The notes under the pieces: model-generated | Told to the model about the DNA's origin: nothing | The model's database searches: none | The model's input: the letters and a program-made list of their open reading frames with translations, nothing else | DNA from: DASRDS01 sp035570055 | GTDB lineage: Bacteria; Gemmatimonadota; Gemmatimonadetes; Gemmatimonadales; Gemmatimonadaceae | NCBI GenBank assembly: GCA_035570055.1 | Contig: DATMLM010000026.1 | Span: 27,936-91,935 of the forward strand | Length of the DNA: 64,000 bases | Direction of reading: 5' to 3' | Position numbers and translations under genes: made by a program | In this document: positions 1 through 9,077 of the stretch, piece by piece | How the letters are laid out: each line of letters starts with the position of its first letter | Position numbering within the stretch: the first letter of the stretch is position 1

Positions 1-647
1 ACGAAGGCGAGTACGTCGCCATCGGTGGTCCGTCAGGCTGCGGGAAAACCACGCTGCTCTCGATTTTGGGCCTCCTCGATACGCCAACCGACGGGAAGTA
101 CGAGTTGGCCGGCGAACCGGTCGCTTCACTCTCCGCGTCGGATCGCGCGAGAGTACGAAATCGGCAAATCGGGTTCATCTTTCAGGCCTTCAACCTGATC
201 GGCGATCTCACGGTCTACGAGAACGTCGAATTGCCATTGACCTACCGCGGCATGGCCGCGGCCGAACGCCGCCAGCGCGTGCAAAAGGCGCTCGAGCGCG
301 TGGGGATGGCGCACAGAACAAAGCACTACCCCGCGCAGCTATCGGGCGGTCAGCAACAGCGCGTCGCCGTCGCGCGCGCGGTCGCGGGCGACCCGCTCAT
401 TCTCCTCGCGGACGAGCCCACGGGTAACCTCGACTCGCAAAATGGCGAGGCCGTCATGGGCTTGCTGCGAGAGCTGCACGAGGGTGGCGCAACGATCTGC
501 ATGGTCACCCACGATCCGCGATTCGCGCGGCACGCCAAGCGGGCCGTGCACCTCTTCGACGGCCGGGTCGTCGAAGACGAGAAAGGCGCGAAGCAGAGTG
601 AAGACGAGCGCAAGCTGACCGAGAGCGGGTTCGGATTCACCGGCTGA
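1..647 (+). CDS. ABC transporter ATP-binding protein, MacB/LolD type (5' partial)
   Basis: Cytoplasmic ATPase that would power the adjacent ADOP-type permeases in export of a substrate or envelope component. The frame is open from base 3, so the true start lies before the window. Visible in order are Walker A GPSGCGKTT (about bases 30-56), Q-loop IFQAFNLI, signature LSGGQQQRVAVARA, Walker B ILLADEPTGNLD and switch His in VTHD. The C-terminal tail is short and acidic. The permease gene starts 7 bases after the stop, which indicates an operon. The family is clear; the substrate cannot be read from the sequence. Confidence 0.93.
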   Translation, partial: EGEYVAIGGPSGCGKTTLLSILGLLDTPTDGKYELAGEPVASLSASDRARVRNRQIGFIFQAFNLIGDLTVYENVELPLTYRGMAAAERRQRVQKALERVGMAHRTKHYPAQLSGGQQQRVAVARAVAGDPLILLADEPTGNLDSQNGEAVMGLLRELHEGGATICMVTHDPRFARHAKRAVHLFDGRVVEDEKGAKQSEDERKLTESGFGFTG

Positions 648-654
648 GAGCCAC

Positions 655-3090
655 ATGCTGCGCGACGACATTGAAGCGGCCGTGCGCGCACTTCGGGCTC
701 GGCCGGCCTTCGCCACACTGATCGTCTGCTGTCTCGCGATCGGGATCGGCGCGAATATCGCGATGTTCAGTATCGCGAACGTGCTGTTCCTGCGTCCGCC
801 CGCTGGCGTTCGGAACGCCGAGGCGTTGTCGCGACTGGAGGTCGTCCGCCGCGCTGGCATTCTGCAGTCGCCGGACGGTGGGGCGCTCTCGTATCCCGAC
901 TTCGTGGATGTCAGCGCCGCGCGCGGGGTTTTCTCGAGCCTCGCCGCGTCACGGCACTCGATGCTGACGATCGGCCGTGGCATCGAAGCCGAGCAACTGG
1001 AAGGCGAGTTTGTATCGCGCGACTACTTCCGCACGCTCGGCGCCCGCACCGCTCGCGGGCGGTTTTTCGCCGCCGACGAGGACAGCGTGCGCGGGCTCCG
1101 GCCGGCGGTCGTTCTGGGATACAGCTATTGGCAGTCGCACTTCCAAGGGCGCGACGTCGTCGGGCGCACGCTCACGATCAACGATCGACTGTACACGATC
1201 GTCGGCGTTGCCGAACGCGATTTCCGAGGCGTGGGCTATCGTCGCGTCGAGATGTGGGTGCCCGTGGTCGAGATCGAGCCCTACATGGGCCACGACGCGT
1301 TGACCGACCGCACCCTGGAGATGTTCACGGCAACTGCCAGGCGCGCTCCCGGCATATCGGTCGCACAGGTCGAGGCGGCGGCGACGGCCCAGATGGTGGC
1401 GACCGCGCCAAGCGATCGCAGGCTCGATCAGCATCCAAAAATCATTGCCAGGGCATCGTCCTTTGGTGGCAGCGTGGACAGCCCGCCGCAGGCCACGCTC
1501 GTCCTGTGGCTCTTTGGCGCGGTCGCGTTCGTCCTCATGATCGCCTGCGCGAACGTCGCGAACCTGCTCATCGCGCGCACGGTCCAGCGTCGCCACGAGA
1601 TCGCCGTCCGCCTGTCGCTCGGCGTGGGACGTCCCCGGCTCGCGCGACAGATGCTCATCGAGAGCGTGATCCTTGCGCTGGGTGGCGGCGTGGCCGGATT
1701 GCTGCTCGCCTGGCTGGGCACGAGCGCGTGGCGCATGCCGGAGTTGGCTGCGCGGCCGACACCATGGGATCCCGCTGTGTTGGCGTTCACCGGGGGGCTG
1801 GCCCTGCTGACCGCGATTGCCTTCGGCGTCGCGCCGGCGCTGACGGCGATCAAGATGGACCTCTCGCTGCTCCTCAAAGAACGAGCGGCATCAGCCAGTC
1901 GGACGCGGGTCTCCGCTCGCGGCGCGCTGATCGCGCTCCAGGCCGCGCTCTCGCTCGTCGTCCTCGCCGGCAGCGGTCTCTTCATTCGATCGCTGCAGAA
2001 AATGTCCGCGATCGACTTGGACATGGACGCGGACCACGTGGTGTTCGTCGATCCCAAGCTCAACGCGGACCAAGTCGATTCGGCGCGACGGGAAGCCGTG
2101 TTGGCCCGCGTCGTCGAGCGACTCGGCGCGGTCCCCGGCGTGCGGGCGGTGAGCGTCGAGGATATCCCGCGGTTTCGCGGGATCGCTATCCTCGATGCGA
2201 AGCGGCCAGGGCCAGATTCCATCCCGGCGGAGGCGCGGGCATTCCAGCCACGCGTCGACTTTGTCGGACCGTCGTACGCCGAAGCGCTCGGCACGCCGGT
2301 CGTGCTCGGGCGCGACATCACGGCCGCCGACCGCGCCGGCTCACAACCCGTCGTCGTGGTCAGTCAGCGCATGGCGCGCGAGTATTGGCCCGGCCAGAAC
2401 GCCATCGGGCAATGCCTGCTGATCGCCTTCCAGGGGGACAAGAGTACGCCGTGCTGGTACGTCATCGGCGTTGTCGGCGATGCGCCAATGAACATCGCGG
2501 AAGAGCATCGGACGTACTATTACATCCCGCGCGCGCAACGCTCGCTGCCGTACCAGCCCACGATCATCGTGCGGACGGCCGGTCCCTCGCACGCCGCGCT
2601 CGAGACCATTCGCGACGCCGTACTCGAGGCGTCGCCCGAGATCCTGTACGCAGAGACCAACACGGTTCCCATGCTGCTCGCCGACCAATTCGCGCCGGCC
2701 CGGCTGGCCGCTCTCTTGTTCACGCTCTTCGGCATCGCCGCGCTCGGGCTGACGGCGATCGGTCTCTATGGAGTCGTCGCCTATCTCGTCGCGCAGCGCA
2801 CGCGTGAAGTCGGCATTCGCATGGCACTCGGCTCGACGACTGTGGGCGCCGTGGCGCTCATGGCCCGCCAGGGCGCGAAGCCAGTGGCGGTCGGGCTGCT
2901 GGCCGGGCTGGTTGGCGCGGTTCTCGTGACGCGGTTCCTCCAGAGTCTCCTCTACAACGTCAGTCCAACCGACGGACCATCGTTCGCCGCGGCTGCCGCC
3001 TTACTGGGGCTCGTGGCTGCCGTCGCGTGCATCGTGCCGGCGCGGAAAGCCGCGCAGGTGGATCCCGTGGTGGCGCTGCGAGCGGAGTGA
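655..3090 (+). CDS. ADOP-family ABC transporter permease (MacB-like)
   Basis: An 811-residue inner-membrane permease of the acidobacterial duplicated orphan permease family: two MacB_PCD/FtsX halves fused, about twice the length of MacB-type FtsX subunits. One membrane segment lies near residues 20-40, followed by a large extracytoplasmic domain. Three segments lie between about 280 and 400 (ACANVANLLIART at the first). A second extracytoplasmic domain follows, then three C-terminal segments ending in the family tail ARKAAQVDPVVALRAE. ATG 655 lies just after the partial ATPase gene. The protein probably couples periplasmic movement to ATP hydrolysis. No membrane-fusion (HlyD) partner is visible in the window. 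Confidence 0.92.
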   Translation: MLRDDIEAAVRALRARPAFATLIVCCLAIGIGANIAMFSIANVLFLRPPAGVRNAEALSRLEVVRRAGILQSPDGGALSYPDFVDVSAARGVFSSLAASRHSMLTIGRGIEAEQLEGEFVSRDYFRTLGARTARGRFFAADEDSVRGLRPAVVLGYSYWQSHFQGRDVVGRTLTINDRLYTIVGVAERDFRGVGYRRVEMWVPVVEIEPYMGHDALTDRTLEMFTATARRAPGISVAQVEAAATAQMVATAPSDRRLDQHPKIIARASSFGGSVDSPPQATLVLWLFGAVAFVLMIACANVANLLIARTVQRRHEIAVRLSLGVGRPRLARQMLIESVILALGGGVAGLLLAWLGTSAWRMPELAARPTPWDPAVLAFTGGLALLTAIAFGVAPALTAIKMDLSLLLKERAASASRTRVSARGALIALQAALSLVVLAGSGLFIRSLQKMSAIDLDMDADHVVFVDPKLNADQVDSARREAVLARVVERLGAVPGVRAVSVEDIPRFRGIAILDAKRPGPDSIPAEARAFQPRVDFVGPSYAEALGTPVVLGRDITAADRAGSQPVVVVSQRMAREYWPGQNAIGQCLLIAFQGDKSTPCWYVIGVVGDAPMNIAEEHRTYYYIPRAQRSLPYQPTIIVRTAGPSHAALETIRDAVLEASPEILYAETNTVPMLLADQFAPARLAALLFTLFGIAALGLTAIGLYGVVAYLVAQRTREVGIRMALGSTTVGAVALMARQGAKPVAVGLLAGLVGAVLVTRFLQSLLYNVSPTDGPSFAAAAALLGLVAAVACIVPARKAAQVDPVVALRAE

Positions 3091-3092
3091 TT

Positions 3093-3497
3093 ATGGCGCG
3101 AGTGTTCGAGCGACTCATTCTCGTCTGCACCCTGCTCTGCGGCATGGTGTACGGCGAACGCCTCATCCGAACGGTCCTGTCGACTATCGCCCGGCTGGAC
3201 GCGGCGCACCTGCACGGCGTCGAGATCACCGGATCCGCATTGGGCTTCACGCAGGCCGGCATTGCCGTGGCCGTCGTGCTGTTTGCCGTGGTCCCGGCGA
3301 TTCTATCCGTGTTCGACGCGTTCGACGGACGGAAAGTGCCAGCGACGCTCGTTATCGGTGAGCTCGTCGCGGCCCTGCTTCTCTTTGGCGCCTCGGGGCG
3401 CGTCCTGCACGAGTCGGTGCACGCGCGTATCGTTGGCACGGGCGATACACGAGTGCTCGCCGTTCAGGCGTCGGTTACAACGGAGGTTGTCGAGTGA
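3093..3497 (+). CDS. small membrane protein of the ABC cluster
   Basis: A 134-residue protein starting at ATG 3093, two bases after the preceding permease stop. An in-frame extension upstream to 3027 would overlap the permease and was rejected. Hydrophobic segments lie near residues 5-25, 50-72 and 80-98, so an integral membrane protein with three segments is likely. Its stop overlaps the next ATPase start (GTGA). I do not recognise a family. Its place between transporter genes suggests an accessory role, but nothing in the sequence defines it. Confidence 0.75.
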   Translation: MARVFERLILVCTLLCGMVYGERLIRTVLSTIARLDAAHLHGVEITGSALGFTQAGIAVAVVLFAVVPAILSVFDAFDGRKVPATLVIGELVAALLLFGASGRVLHESVHARIVGTGDTRVLAVQASVTTEVVE

Positions 3498-4219
3498 TCT
3501 TTGCGAAGAAAGCGGAAGTCACGCCTGAGGCGCGCGTCGTCGCGCAGCCCGGCGAGACATTGATCGCGCTCCGGGGCGTGGAGCGCTGGTACGAGGCCGG
3601 TGGCAGTCGCAACTATGTACTACGTAACATTACGCTCGATATCGCCGCGGGCGATTTCGTCTCGATCATGGGGCCGTCGGGTGCCGGCAAGTCCACGTTG
3701 CTCAACCTGCTCGGCATGCTGGACTCCGGGTGGAGTGGGCAGTACTGGCTCGCCGGCGAAGGCGTTCACGCCTTGCCCCACAAGTCTCGCGTTGCCCTCG
3801 GGAAACGGCACATCGGGTTCGTATTCCAGCAGTACCACCTGCTCGATGATCTGACCGTCGCCGAAAATCTCGACGTTCCCCTGTCCTATCGTGACGTCCC
3901 GCGCGCAAAACGACAGGCGTTGGTCGCGGATACGCTGGACCGGTTTGGGATCGTGGGGAAGAAAGACTTATACCCCCAACAACTCTCAGGGGGACAGCAG
4001 CAACTCGTTGGCATTGCGAGAGCGGTCATTGCGGAGCCCGCGGTGATTCTCGCCGATGAGCCCACGGGCAATCTGCATTCCAGCCAAGGCCGCGAGATTA
4101 TGGCGTTGTTCCGCGAGTTGAACGCGCGGGGCACAACCATTGTGCAGGTCACGCACTCCGAGGAGAATGCGGCCGCGGGCAAACGCATCGTGACGCTGCG
4201 CGACGGGTGGATGACGTGA
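3494..4219 (+). CDS. ABC transporter ATP-binding protein, MacB/LolD type
   Basis: A 241-residue ATPase that begins at GTG 3494 and shares GTGA with the previous stop. Walker A GPSGAGKST, Q-loop VFQQYHLLDD, signature LSGGQQQLVGIARAV, Walker B VILADEPTGNLH and VTHSE are all present. Two differences from the first ATPase: the usual Arg after LSGGQQQ is Leu, and the residue after the Walker B TGN is LHS rather than LDS. An N-terminal extension of about 25 residues precedes the ABC core. It is followed by two ADOP permeases and probably energises one or both. Confidence 0.93.
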   Translation: MIFAKKAEVTPEARVVAQPGETLIALRGVERWYEAGGSRNYVLRNITLDIAAGDFVSIMGPSGAGKSTLLNLLGMLDSGWSGQYWLAGEGVHALPHKSRVALGKRHIGFVFQQYHLLDDLTVAENLDVPLSYRDVPRAKRQALVADTLDRFGIVGKKDLYPQQLSGGQQQLVGIARAVIAEPAVILADEPTGNLHSSQGREIMALFRELNARGTTIVQVTHSEENAAAGKRIVTLRDGWMT

Positions 4220-6651
4220 GTCAGGCGATCCGGGCGCTGGTCAGATCGCCGATCTATTCCGTTATTGCGATCCTGACGCTCGCGCTCGGCATCGGGGCCT
4301 CGACGGCCGCATACACCGTCTTGAACGGCATTCTGCTCGCGCCGCTCCCGTACACCCAACCCGATCGGCTGGTGGCAGTCCTCTCGTCGTCGACGCACGA
4401 TACGACGACGGGGCTCATGTCGTATCCCGACTTCCAGGACTACGACCGCTCGCAAGACGTGTTCACGGGCATGGCGTTCGTGACCGGCGGCTCGGCGACC
4501 CTCCACCGCGCGGAGGGTAACGTGACGATCTGGTACGCGACCGTCACGGACAACTTCTTCTCCGTGCTGCGCCCGCGACCTGCGATCGGACGGCTGCTGA
4601 CGGCTGAGGACAACCGCCCTGGCGCGCCGCCAGTCACCGTGCTCACGCATGACATGTGGGTCAATTACTTTGCCGCTGACCCCCACGTGATCGGCCGCGA
4701 CGTCGATCTCTCGACCGGGCACTTTACGGTCGTCGGCGTGCTCGAGACTGGAGCGGCGTACCCCGACTGGATTCGCTACAACGACGGCGCGCTGTACGTG
4801 CCGATGAATTCCATGCGGAGCCCGAACAGCGCCGCGCTCAACAGTCGCGCGAGCCACTCGGACTCCCGTGTGATCGCGCGACTCAAGCCCGCCTTGACGC
4901 AGGGGCAGGCCGAGCAACAGATGCGAACCATCGCCAGGCGCCTGGCCGCGGAGTATCCCGCGACCGACTCGACGCTCTCGGTTCGGTTGAACCCGCTCCG
5001 CGTCGAAGTTCAGCAGGGCGTCGGGCCAGCGCTCACCGTGCTTGCCGCGGCGGTCGCGCTCGTGCTGCTCCTCGCGACGGCTGACGTCGCGAACCTGGGG
5101 CTGGTTCGCGCCACGGGGCGCGCTCGCGAGATTGCGGTGCGCATCTCCCTCGGCGCCTCACGCGGGCGCGTGATCCGTGCCATGCTGTTCGAGAGCGCCG
5201 TTCTCGCCACCGCAGCGGGGATCTTAGGCGTAGGTATCGCGCTCCTGGGCGTCAAGGCACTCGCGGCAAGCGCGCAGAACTACCTGCCCCGGCTCGATGA
5301 GGTGCATCTCGACCTCGGCACACTCGCGGTGGCGCTCGCGGCGACTGCCCTCGCCTGCGTGCTCGCCGCGCTGGCGCCGATCGCGGTCACGCGCGGAGAT
5401 CTGCTTCCGGCGCTCAAGGCGGGCGGCCGCGGCACGAGCGCCGACCGCCGGAGCGTGCGACTCCGTTCCGCGATCGTCGTCGCTCAGGTGGCGCTGTCGG
5501 TCGTGCTCGTGACTGGCGCCGGACTCTTGATCCGCAGCTATTCGCTGCTGCGGAGCGTCGATCCCGGATACGACCCGAGTCATCTCATTACCTGGGACTT
5601 TGACACGCCAGAGGCGCGTTTTGCGGATCCCGCGGCGCGGCTCGATCTGATGCAGCGCATCGCGGATGCGGCGCGCGTGCCCGGCGTGCAGTCGGTCGCC
5701 TTCGCCAATCACATCCCGCTCGAATTTGGATCAACGGCCACGCCGGTCGGACCCGACAATCGTGATTACACGACCGATAGCGCCGGCGCGGTCTTCGAGG
5801 TCGTGAGCCCGGGATACTTCGCGACCATGCACATCCCGGTGCTCCGGGGCCGGGAGTTCACCGACGCCGATCTCCGCGCCACGCCGGTGCCGGCGATCGT
5901 CAGCGCCGCGACCGCGCGACACTACTGGCCGAATGCCGATCCGATCGGCCACGAGATGACGGTGACCAGCGCCGTGCACTACAAGAACCCAGACTTCGGG
6001 AAGCCCATCCGAGCGTTGGTCATCGGCGTCGCCGGTGAGGTGAAAAAGTTCTCGCTCGACGAGAAGGTCCAGCAAACGGTCTACCTGCCGATCACGCGTC
6101 CGGTACCCGCGGCCGCTTGGGCCATCGTGCGGACCACGGTGCCGCCGAAGTCGCTCGTCTCGATCATTCGCAGGCGCTTTAATGCGCTCGATCCGAATCT
6201 GGCGACGACGACGGGGATATCGGACGAGCTGACCCGCGTCGATGGTGGGTTCGCCGGGCCGCAGTTTCAGATGTCCGTGCTCGGACTCTTCTCCGTGATC
6301 GCGCTCGTCCTCGCCGCGTTGGGCCTTTATGGCGTCATCGCGTATTCCGTCACGCAGCGCACCTCCGAGCTCGGCATTCGAATGGCGCTTGGCGCTCGCG
6401 GATCGGACATGGTAAGCCTCGTCGCACGGAGCGCGTCGGTGCTCGTCGTGGGCGGTCTGGCACTCGGCGCCTGCGGCGCCTTCGTGCTCGGTCGGGCCAT
6501 GCAGTCACTCCTCTACGGCGTCCAGTCGGGCGACCCGGTGACCTTCGTTTCGGTCGCGGGCATACTGATGGTCGTGGGAGCCCTGGCCAGCTATCTGCCC
6601 GCGCGACGGGCGGCACGCGTCGAGCCGGTGATCGCCCTCCGGGCGGAGTAA
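4207..6651 (+). CDS. ADOP-family ABC transporter permease (MacB-like)
   Basis: An 814-residue duplicated permease with the same layout as the protein at 655-3090: a membrane segment near residues 15-38, a MacB_PCD domain, a central membrane triplet and a C-terminal triplet with PARRAARVEPVIALRAE. Two starts are possible. GTG 4207 overlaps the ATPase by 13 bases and matches the N-terminus of the next paralogue (DDV/DDL). GTG 4216 gives the GTGA overlap common here. The last 90 residues are nearly identical to those of the next permease, which points to recent duplication or gene conversion. Confidence 0.92.
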   Translation: MDDVSQAIRALVRSPIYSVIAILTLALGIGASTAAYTVLNGILLAPLPYTQPDRLVAVLSSSTHDTTTGLMSYPDFQDYDRSQDVFTGMAFVTGGSATLHRAEGNVTIWYATVTDNFFSVLRPRPAIGRLLTAEDNRPGAPPVTVLTHDMWVNYFAADPHVIGRDVDLSTGHFTVVGVLETGAAYPDWIRYNDGALYVPMNSMRSPNSAALNSRASHSDSRVIARLKPALTQGQAEQQMRTIARRLAAEYPATDSTLSVRLNPLRVEVQQGVGPALTVLAAAVALVLLLATADVANLGLVRATGRAREIAVRISLGASRGRVIRAMLFESAVLATAAGILGVGIALLGVKALAASAQNYLPRLDEVHLDLGTLAVALAATALACVLAALAPIAVTRGDLLPALKAGGRGTSADRRSVRLRSAIVVAQVALSVVLVTGAGLLIRSYSLLRSVDPGYDPSHLITWDFDTPEARFADPAARLDLMQRIADAARVPGVQSVAFANHIPLEFGSTATPVGPDNRDYTTDSAGAVFEVVSPGYFATMHIPVLRGREFTDADLRATPVPAIVSAATARHYWPNADPIGHEMTVTSAVHYKNPDFGKPIRALVIGVAGEVKKFSLDEKVQQTVYLPITRPVPAAAWAIVRTTVPPKSLVSIIRRRFNALDPNLATTTGISDELTRVDGGFAGPQFQMSVLGLFSVIALVLAALGLYGVIAYSVTQRTSELGIRMALGARGSDMVSLVARSASVLVVGGLALGACGAFVLGRAMQSLLYGVQSGDPVTFVSVAGILMVVGALASYLPARRAARVEPVIALRAE

Positions 6652-6653
6652 CC

Positions 6654-9077
6654 GTGCGAGACGATCTGCGACAAGCTCTCCGCGCGCTCGCGCGGTCGCC
6701 GCTCTACTCCGGCGTGGCGATTTTGACGCTGGCCTTAGGCATCGGCGTCACCACGGCAGCGTTCACCGTGGTCGGCAGCGTGCTGCTCAAGCCGTTGCCG
6801 TACGGCGAGCCCGACCAGCTGGTCGGCGTCTGGTCCACGAATCGCACCGCCGTCGACGGGTCGGTCCCGTCATACCCGGCGTTCGAGGAGATGCGCCAGA
6901 AGGCGGACGTCTTCAGCGGGTTCGCCTATATCACCGGCGACGGCGCCACGTTCCGGCGGCCGGGTGGGAGCGAGTCGCTGGTCGTCGCGATGGTGACCGA
7001 CGATTTCTTCCCGTTACTCCGCGCGCGCCCCGCGCTGGGCAGACTCCTCACGCCCGAGGACAATCGACCCGACGCGCCACCGGTCGCGGTGCTGTCGCAC
7101 CGCATGTGGACGGACGATTTCGGAGCCGATCCGCGCGTCGTCGGGAAAACGATTGACCTGACCTTCAACCACTTCACGATCGTCGGCGTGCTCGACGCGG
7201 GTCAGGCATATCCCGACTGGACGCCGGGTGTGCGGGCGAACCTCTACACGCCGATCGCATCCGCGCCATACATGCGCGACAAGTTGAGTCGCCGAACGAG
7301 CCACGTGGACGGGCGAACGATCGCCCGGCTCAAGTCCGGTGTCACGCGCGAGCAGGCCGAGCGCGAGCTCGAGACGCTGGCGGCGAACATCGCGCTGGCG
7401 TATCCGGCGACGGATTCGGTGTTTCCGTCGGCGATTGTCCGGCCGCTTCGCACCGATGTCGTCGGCTCGATTGGTCCGGCGTTCGCCGTGTTGAGCGTCG
7501 CGGTCGCTCTGGTGCTCCTCCTGGCGTGCGCCGACGTGGCGAACCTCGCTCTCGTTCGGGCCACGGGGAGAGAACGCGAGATCGCGGTTCGCGCCGCGCT
7601 TGGCGCGGGACGCATGCGCATCGCGCGGGTACTGCTGGCCGAGAGCGGCCTCCTGGCGCTCGCGGGCGGGGTGCTGGGCGTTGCGCTCGCGTTCGCCGGA
7701 GTCCGGGCGTTCGTGGCCGCCGCACCCGCTACGATTCCGCGGCTGGACGAGATCGGCGTCGACTGGCGTGCCCTTGTCGTCGCGCTCCTGGCGACGTCAC
7801 TCGCGACCGTGCTGTGCGCGCTCGCACCGTTAGTCGCAGTCGGGCGAGGGGACCTCGTGCCCGCGCTCAAGGCCGGCTCGCGCGGGGCGGGCGCGGCGCG
7901 CCGGAGCATGCGGCTCCGAGGTGCGATCGTGACCGCGCAAGTCGCGTTCTCGGTGGTGCTCATTACGGGAGCCGGCCTGCTGATCAAAAGCTTCGCGCTC
8001 CTGCGCGCGGTGAATCCGGGATTCGATACCGAGCACGTCCTCGGGTTCCACCTCTCGACGCCCAAGGGGAAATTCAACGATGAAGCAGCGGTGCTCGCGC
8101 TGCTGCACCGGGTGTCCGATGCGCTGGCGATGCCCGGCGTCGCTTCCGTGTCGTTCACGAACCATGTCCCGCTCAACCCGGGCGGGAGGTACACGCAGAG
8201 CGGCCCGGATGGACGCAACCCGGCGTCGGATACGCTGGGCGCGGTCTACGAGATTGCCTACCCGCGGTATTTCTCGACGATCGGCATTCCAATCATTCAA
8301 GGCCGCGAGTTTACCGAGGCCGACATCACGGCCGGCAATGTCCCGTCGGTTGTGAGCGCGTTTGCCGCGAAACGGTATTGGCCGAACGGCGACCCGATCG
8401 GCCGTGAGCTCACCGTTCTCGATGGGGAGCGCCAGATCCGCACGACCGTGGTCGGCGTCGCCGGCGATGTCAAGAAATTCGACCTCAACGAAGATCCGTA
8501 TCCCATCGTGTACCTGCCGGTCGGGGTGGGCGGATACGGGGTCGGTGACGTGGTCGTACGGACCACGTCGTCGCCGGCGGCCCTCATCGGTGCCGTGCGG
8601 CGGGCCGCCGCGGCGGTCGACCCGGACATCGCGGTGCGGGATCTGAGCACCGCGGACAAATGGATGGCGGCGAACATCTCGCGGCAAGCGTTCATCATGA
8701 CGCTGCTCACGATCTTCTCGGGCGTGGCACTCGTGCTCGCCGCGCTGGGTCTCTACGGCGTGATCGCGTACTCGGTGACGCAACGCACGCCGGAGCTCGG
8801 CATCCGGATGGCCCTCGGCGCCCGCGGATCGGACGTGGTGGCCCTCGTCGCACGAAGCGCGTCGGTGCTCGTCGTGAGCGGTCTAGCACTTGGCGCCTGC
8901 GGCGCCTTCGTGCTCGGACGCGCCATGCAGTCGCTCTTGTACGGCGTCCGGTCGGGCGACCCGGCGACCTTTGTCTCCGTCGCGGGCATACTACTGACAG
9001 TGGGAGCCTTGGCCAGCTACGTGCCCGCTCGACGTGCCGCACGCGTCGATCCCGTCGTCGCGCTACGTTCCGAGTAA
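6654..9077 (+). CDS. ADOP-family ABC transporter permease (MacB-like)
   Basis: An 807-residue paralogue of the preceding permease, starting at GTG 6654 two bases after its stop. Both halves are present, with CADVANLALVRATGREREIA at the first central membrane segment and PARRAARVDPVVALRSE at the end. Its stop TAA shares one base with the response regulator ATG (TAATG), so the regulators are probably co-transcribed with the transporter. Three permeases for two or more ATPases is typical of ADOP clusters; which subunits pair cannot be told from the sequence. Confidence 0.92.
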   Translation: MRDDLRQALRALARSPLYSGVAILTLALGIGVTTAAFTVVGSVLLKPLPYGEPDQLVGVWSTNRTAVDGSVPSYPAFEEMRQKADVFSGFAYITGDGATFRRPGGSESLVVAMVTDDFFPLLRARPALGRLLTPEDNRPDAPPVAVLSHRMWTDDFGADPRVVGKTIDLTFNHFTIVGVLDAGQAYPDWTPGVRANLYTPIASAPYMRDKLSRRTSHVDGRTIARLKSGVTREQAERELETLAANIALAYPATDSVFPSAIVRPLRTDVVGSIGPAFAVLSVAVALVLLLACADVANLALVRATGREREIAVRAALGAGRMRIARVLLAESGLLALAGGVLGVALAFAGVRAFVAAAPATIPRLDEIGVDWRALVVALLATSLATVLCALAPLVAVGRGDLVPALKAGSRGAGAARRSMRLRGAIVTAQVAFSVVLITGAGLLIKSFALLRAVNPGFDTEHVLGFHLSTPKGKFNDEAAVLALLHRVSDALAMPGVASVSFTNHVPLNPGGRYTQSGPDGRNPASDTLGAVYEIAYPRYFSTIGIPIIQGREFTEADITAGNVPSVVSAFAAKRYWPNGDPIGRELTVLDGERQIRTTVVGVAGDVKKFDLNEDPYPIVYLPVGVGGYGVGDVVVRTTSSPAALIGAVRRAAAAVDPDIAVRDLSTADKWMAANISRQAFIMTLLTIFSGVALVLAALGLYGVIAYSVTQRTPELGIRMALGARGSDVVALVARSASVLVVSGLALGACGAFVLGRAMQSLLYGVRSGDPATFVSVAGILLTVGALASYVPARRAARVDPVVALRSE

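Noticed and set aside
3886..4917. 343-codon open frame on the minus strand across the ABC genes
   Set aside because: Shadow of high-GC coding sequence; its product is Arg/His-rich, has no recognisable domain, and the opposite strand carries clear ABC motifs.
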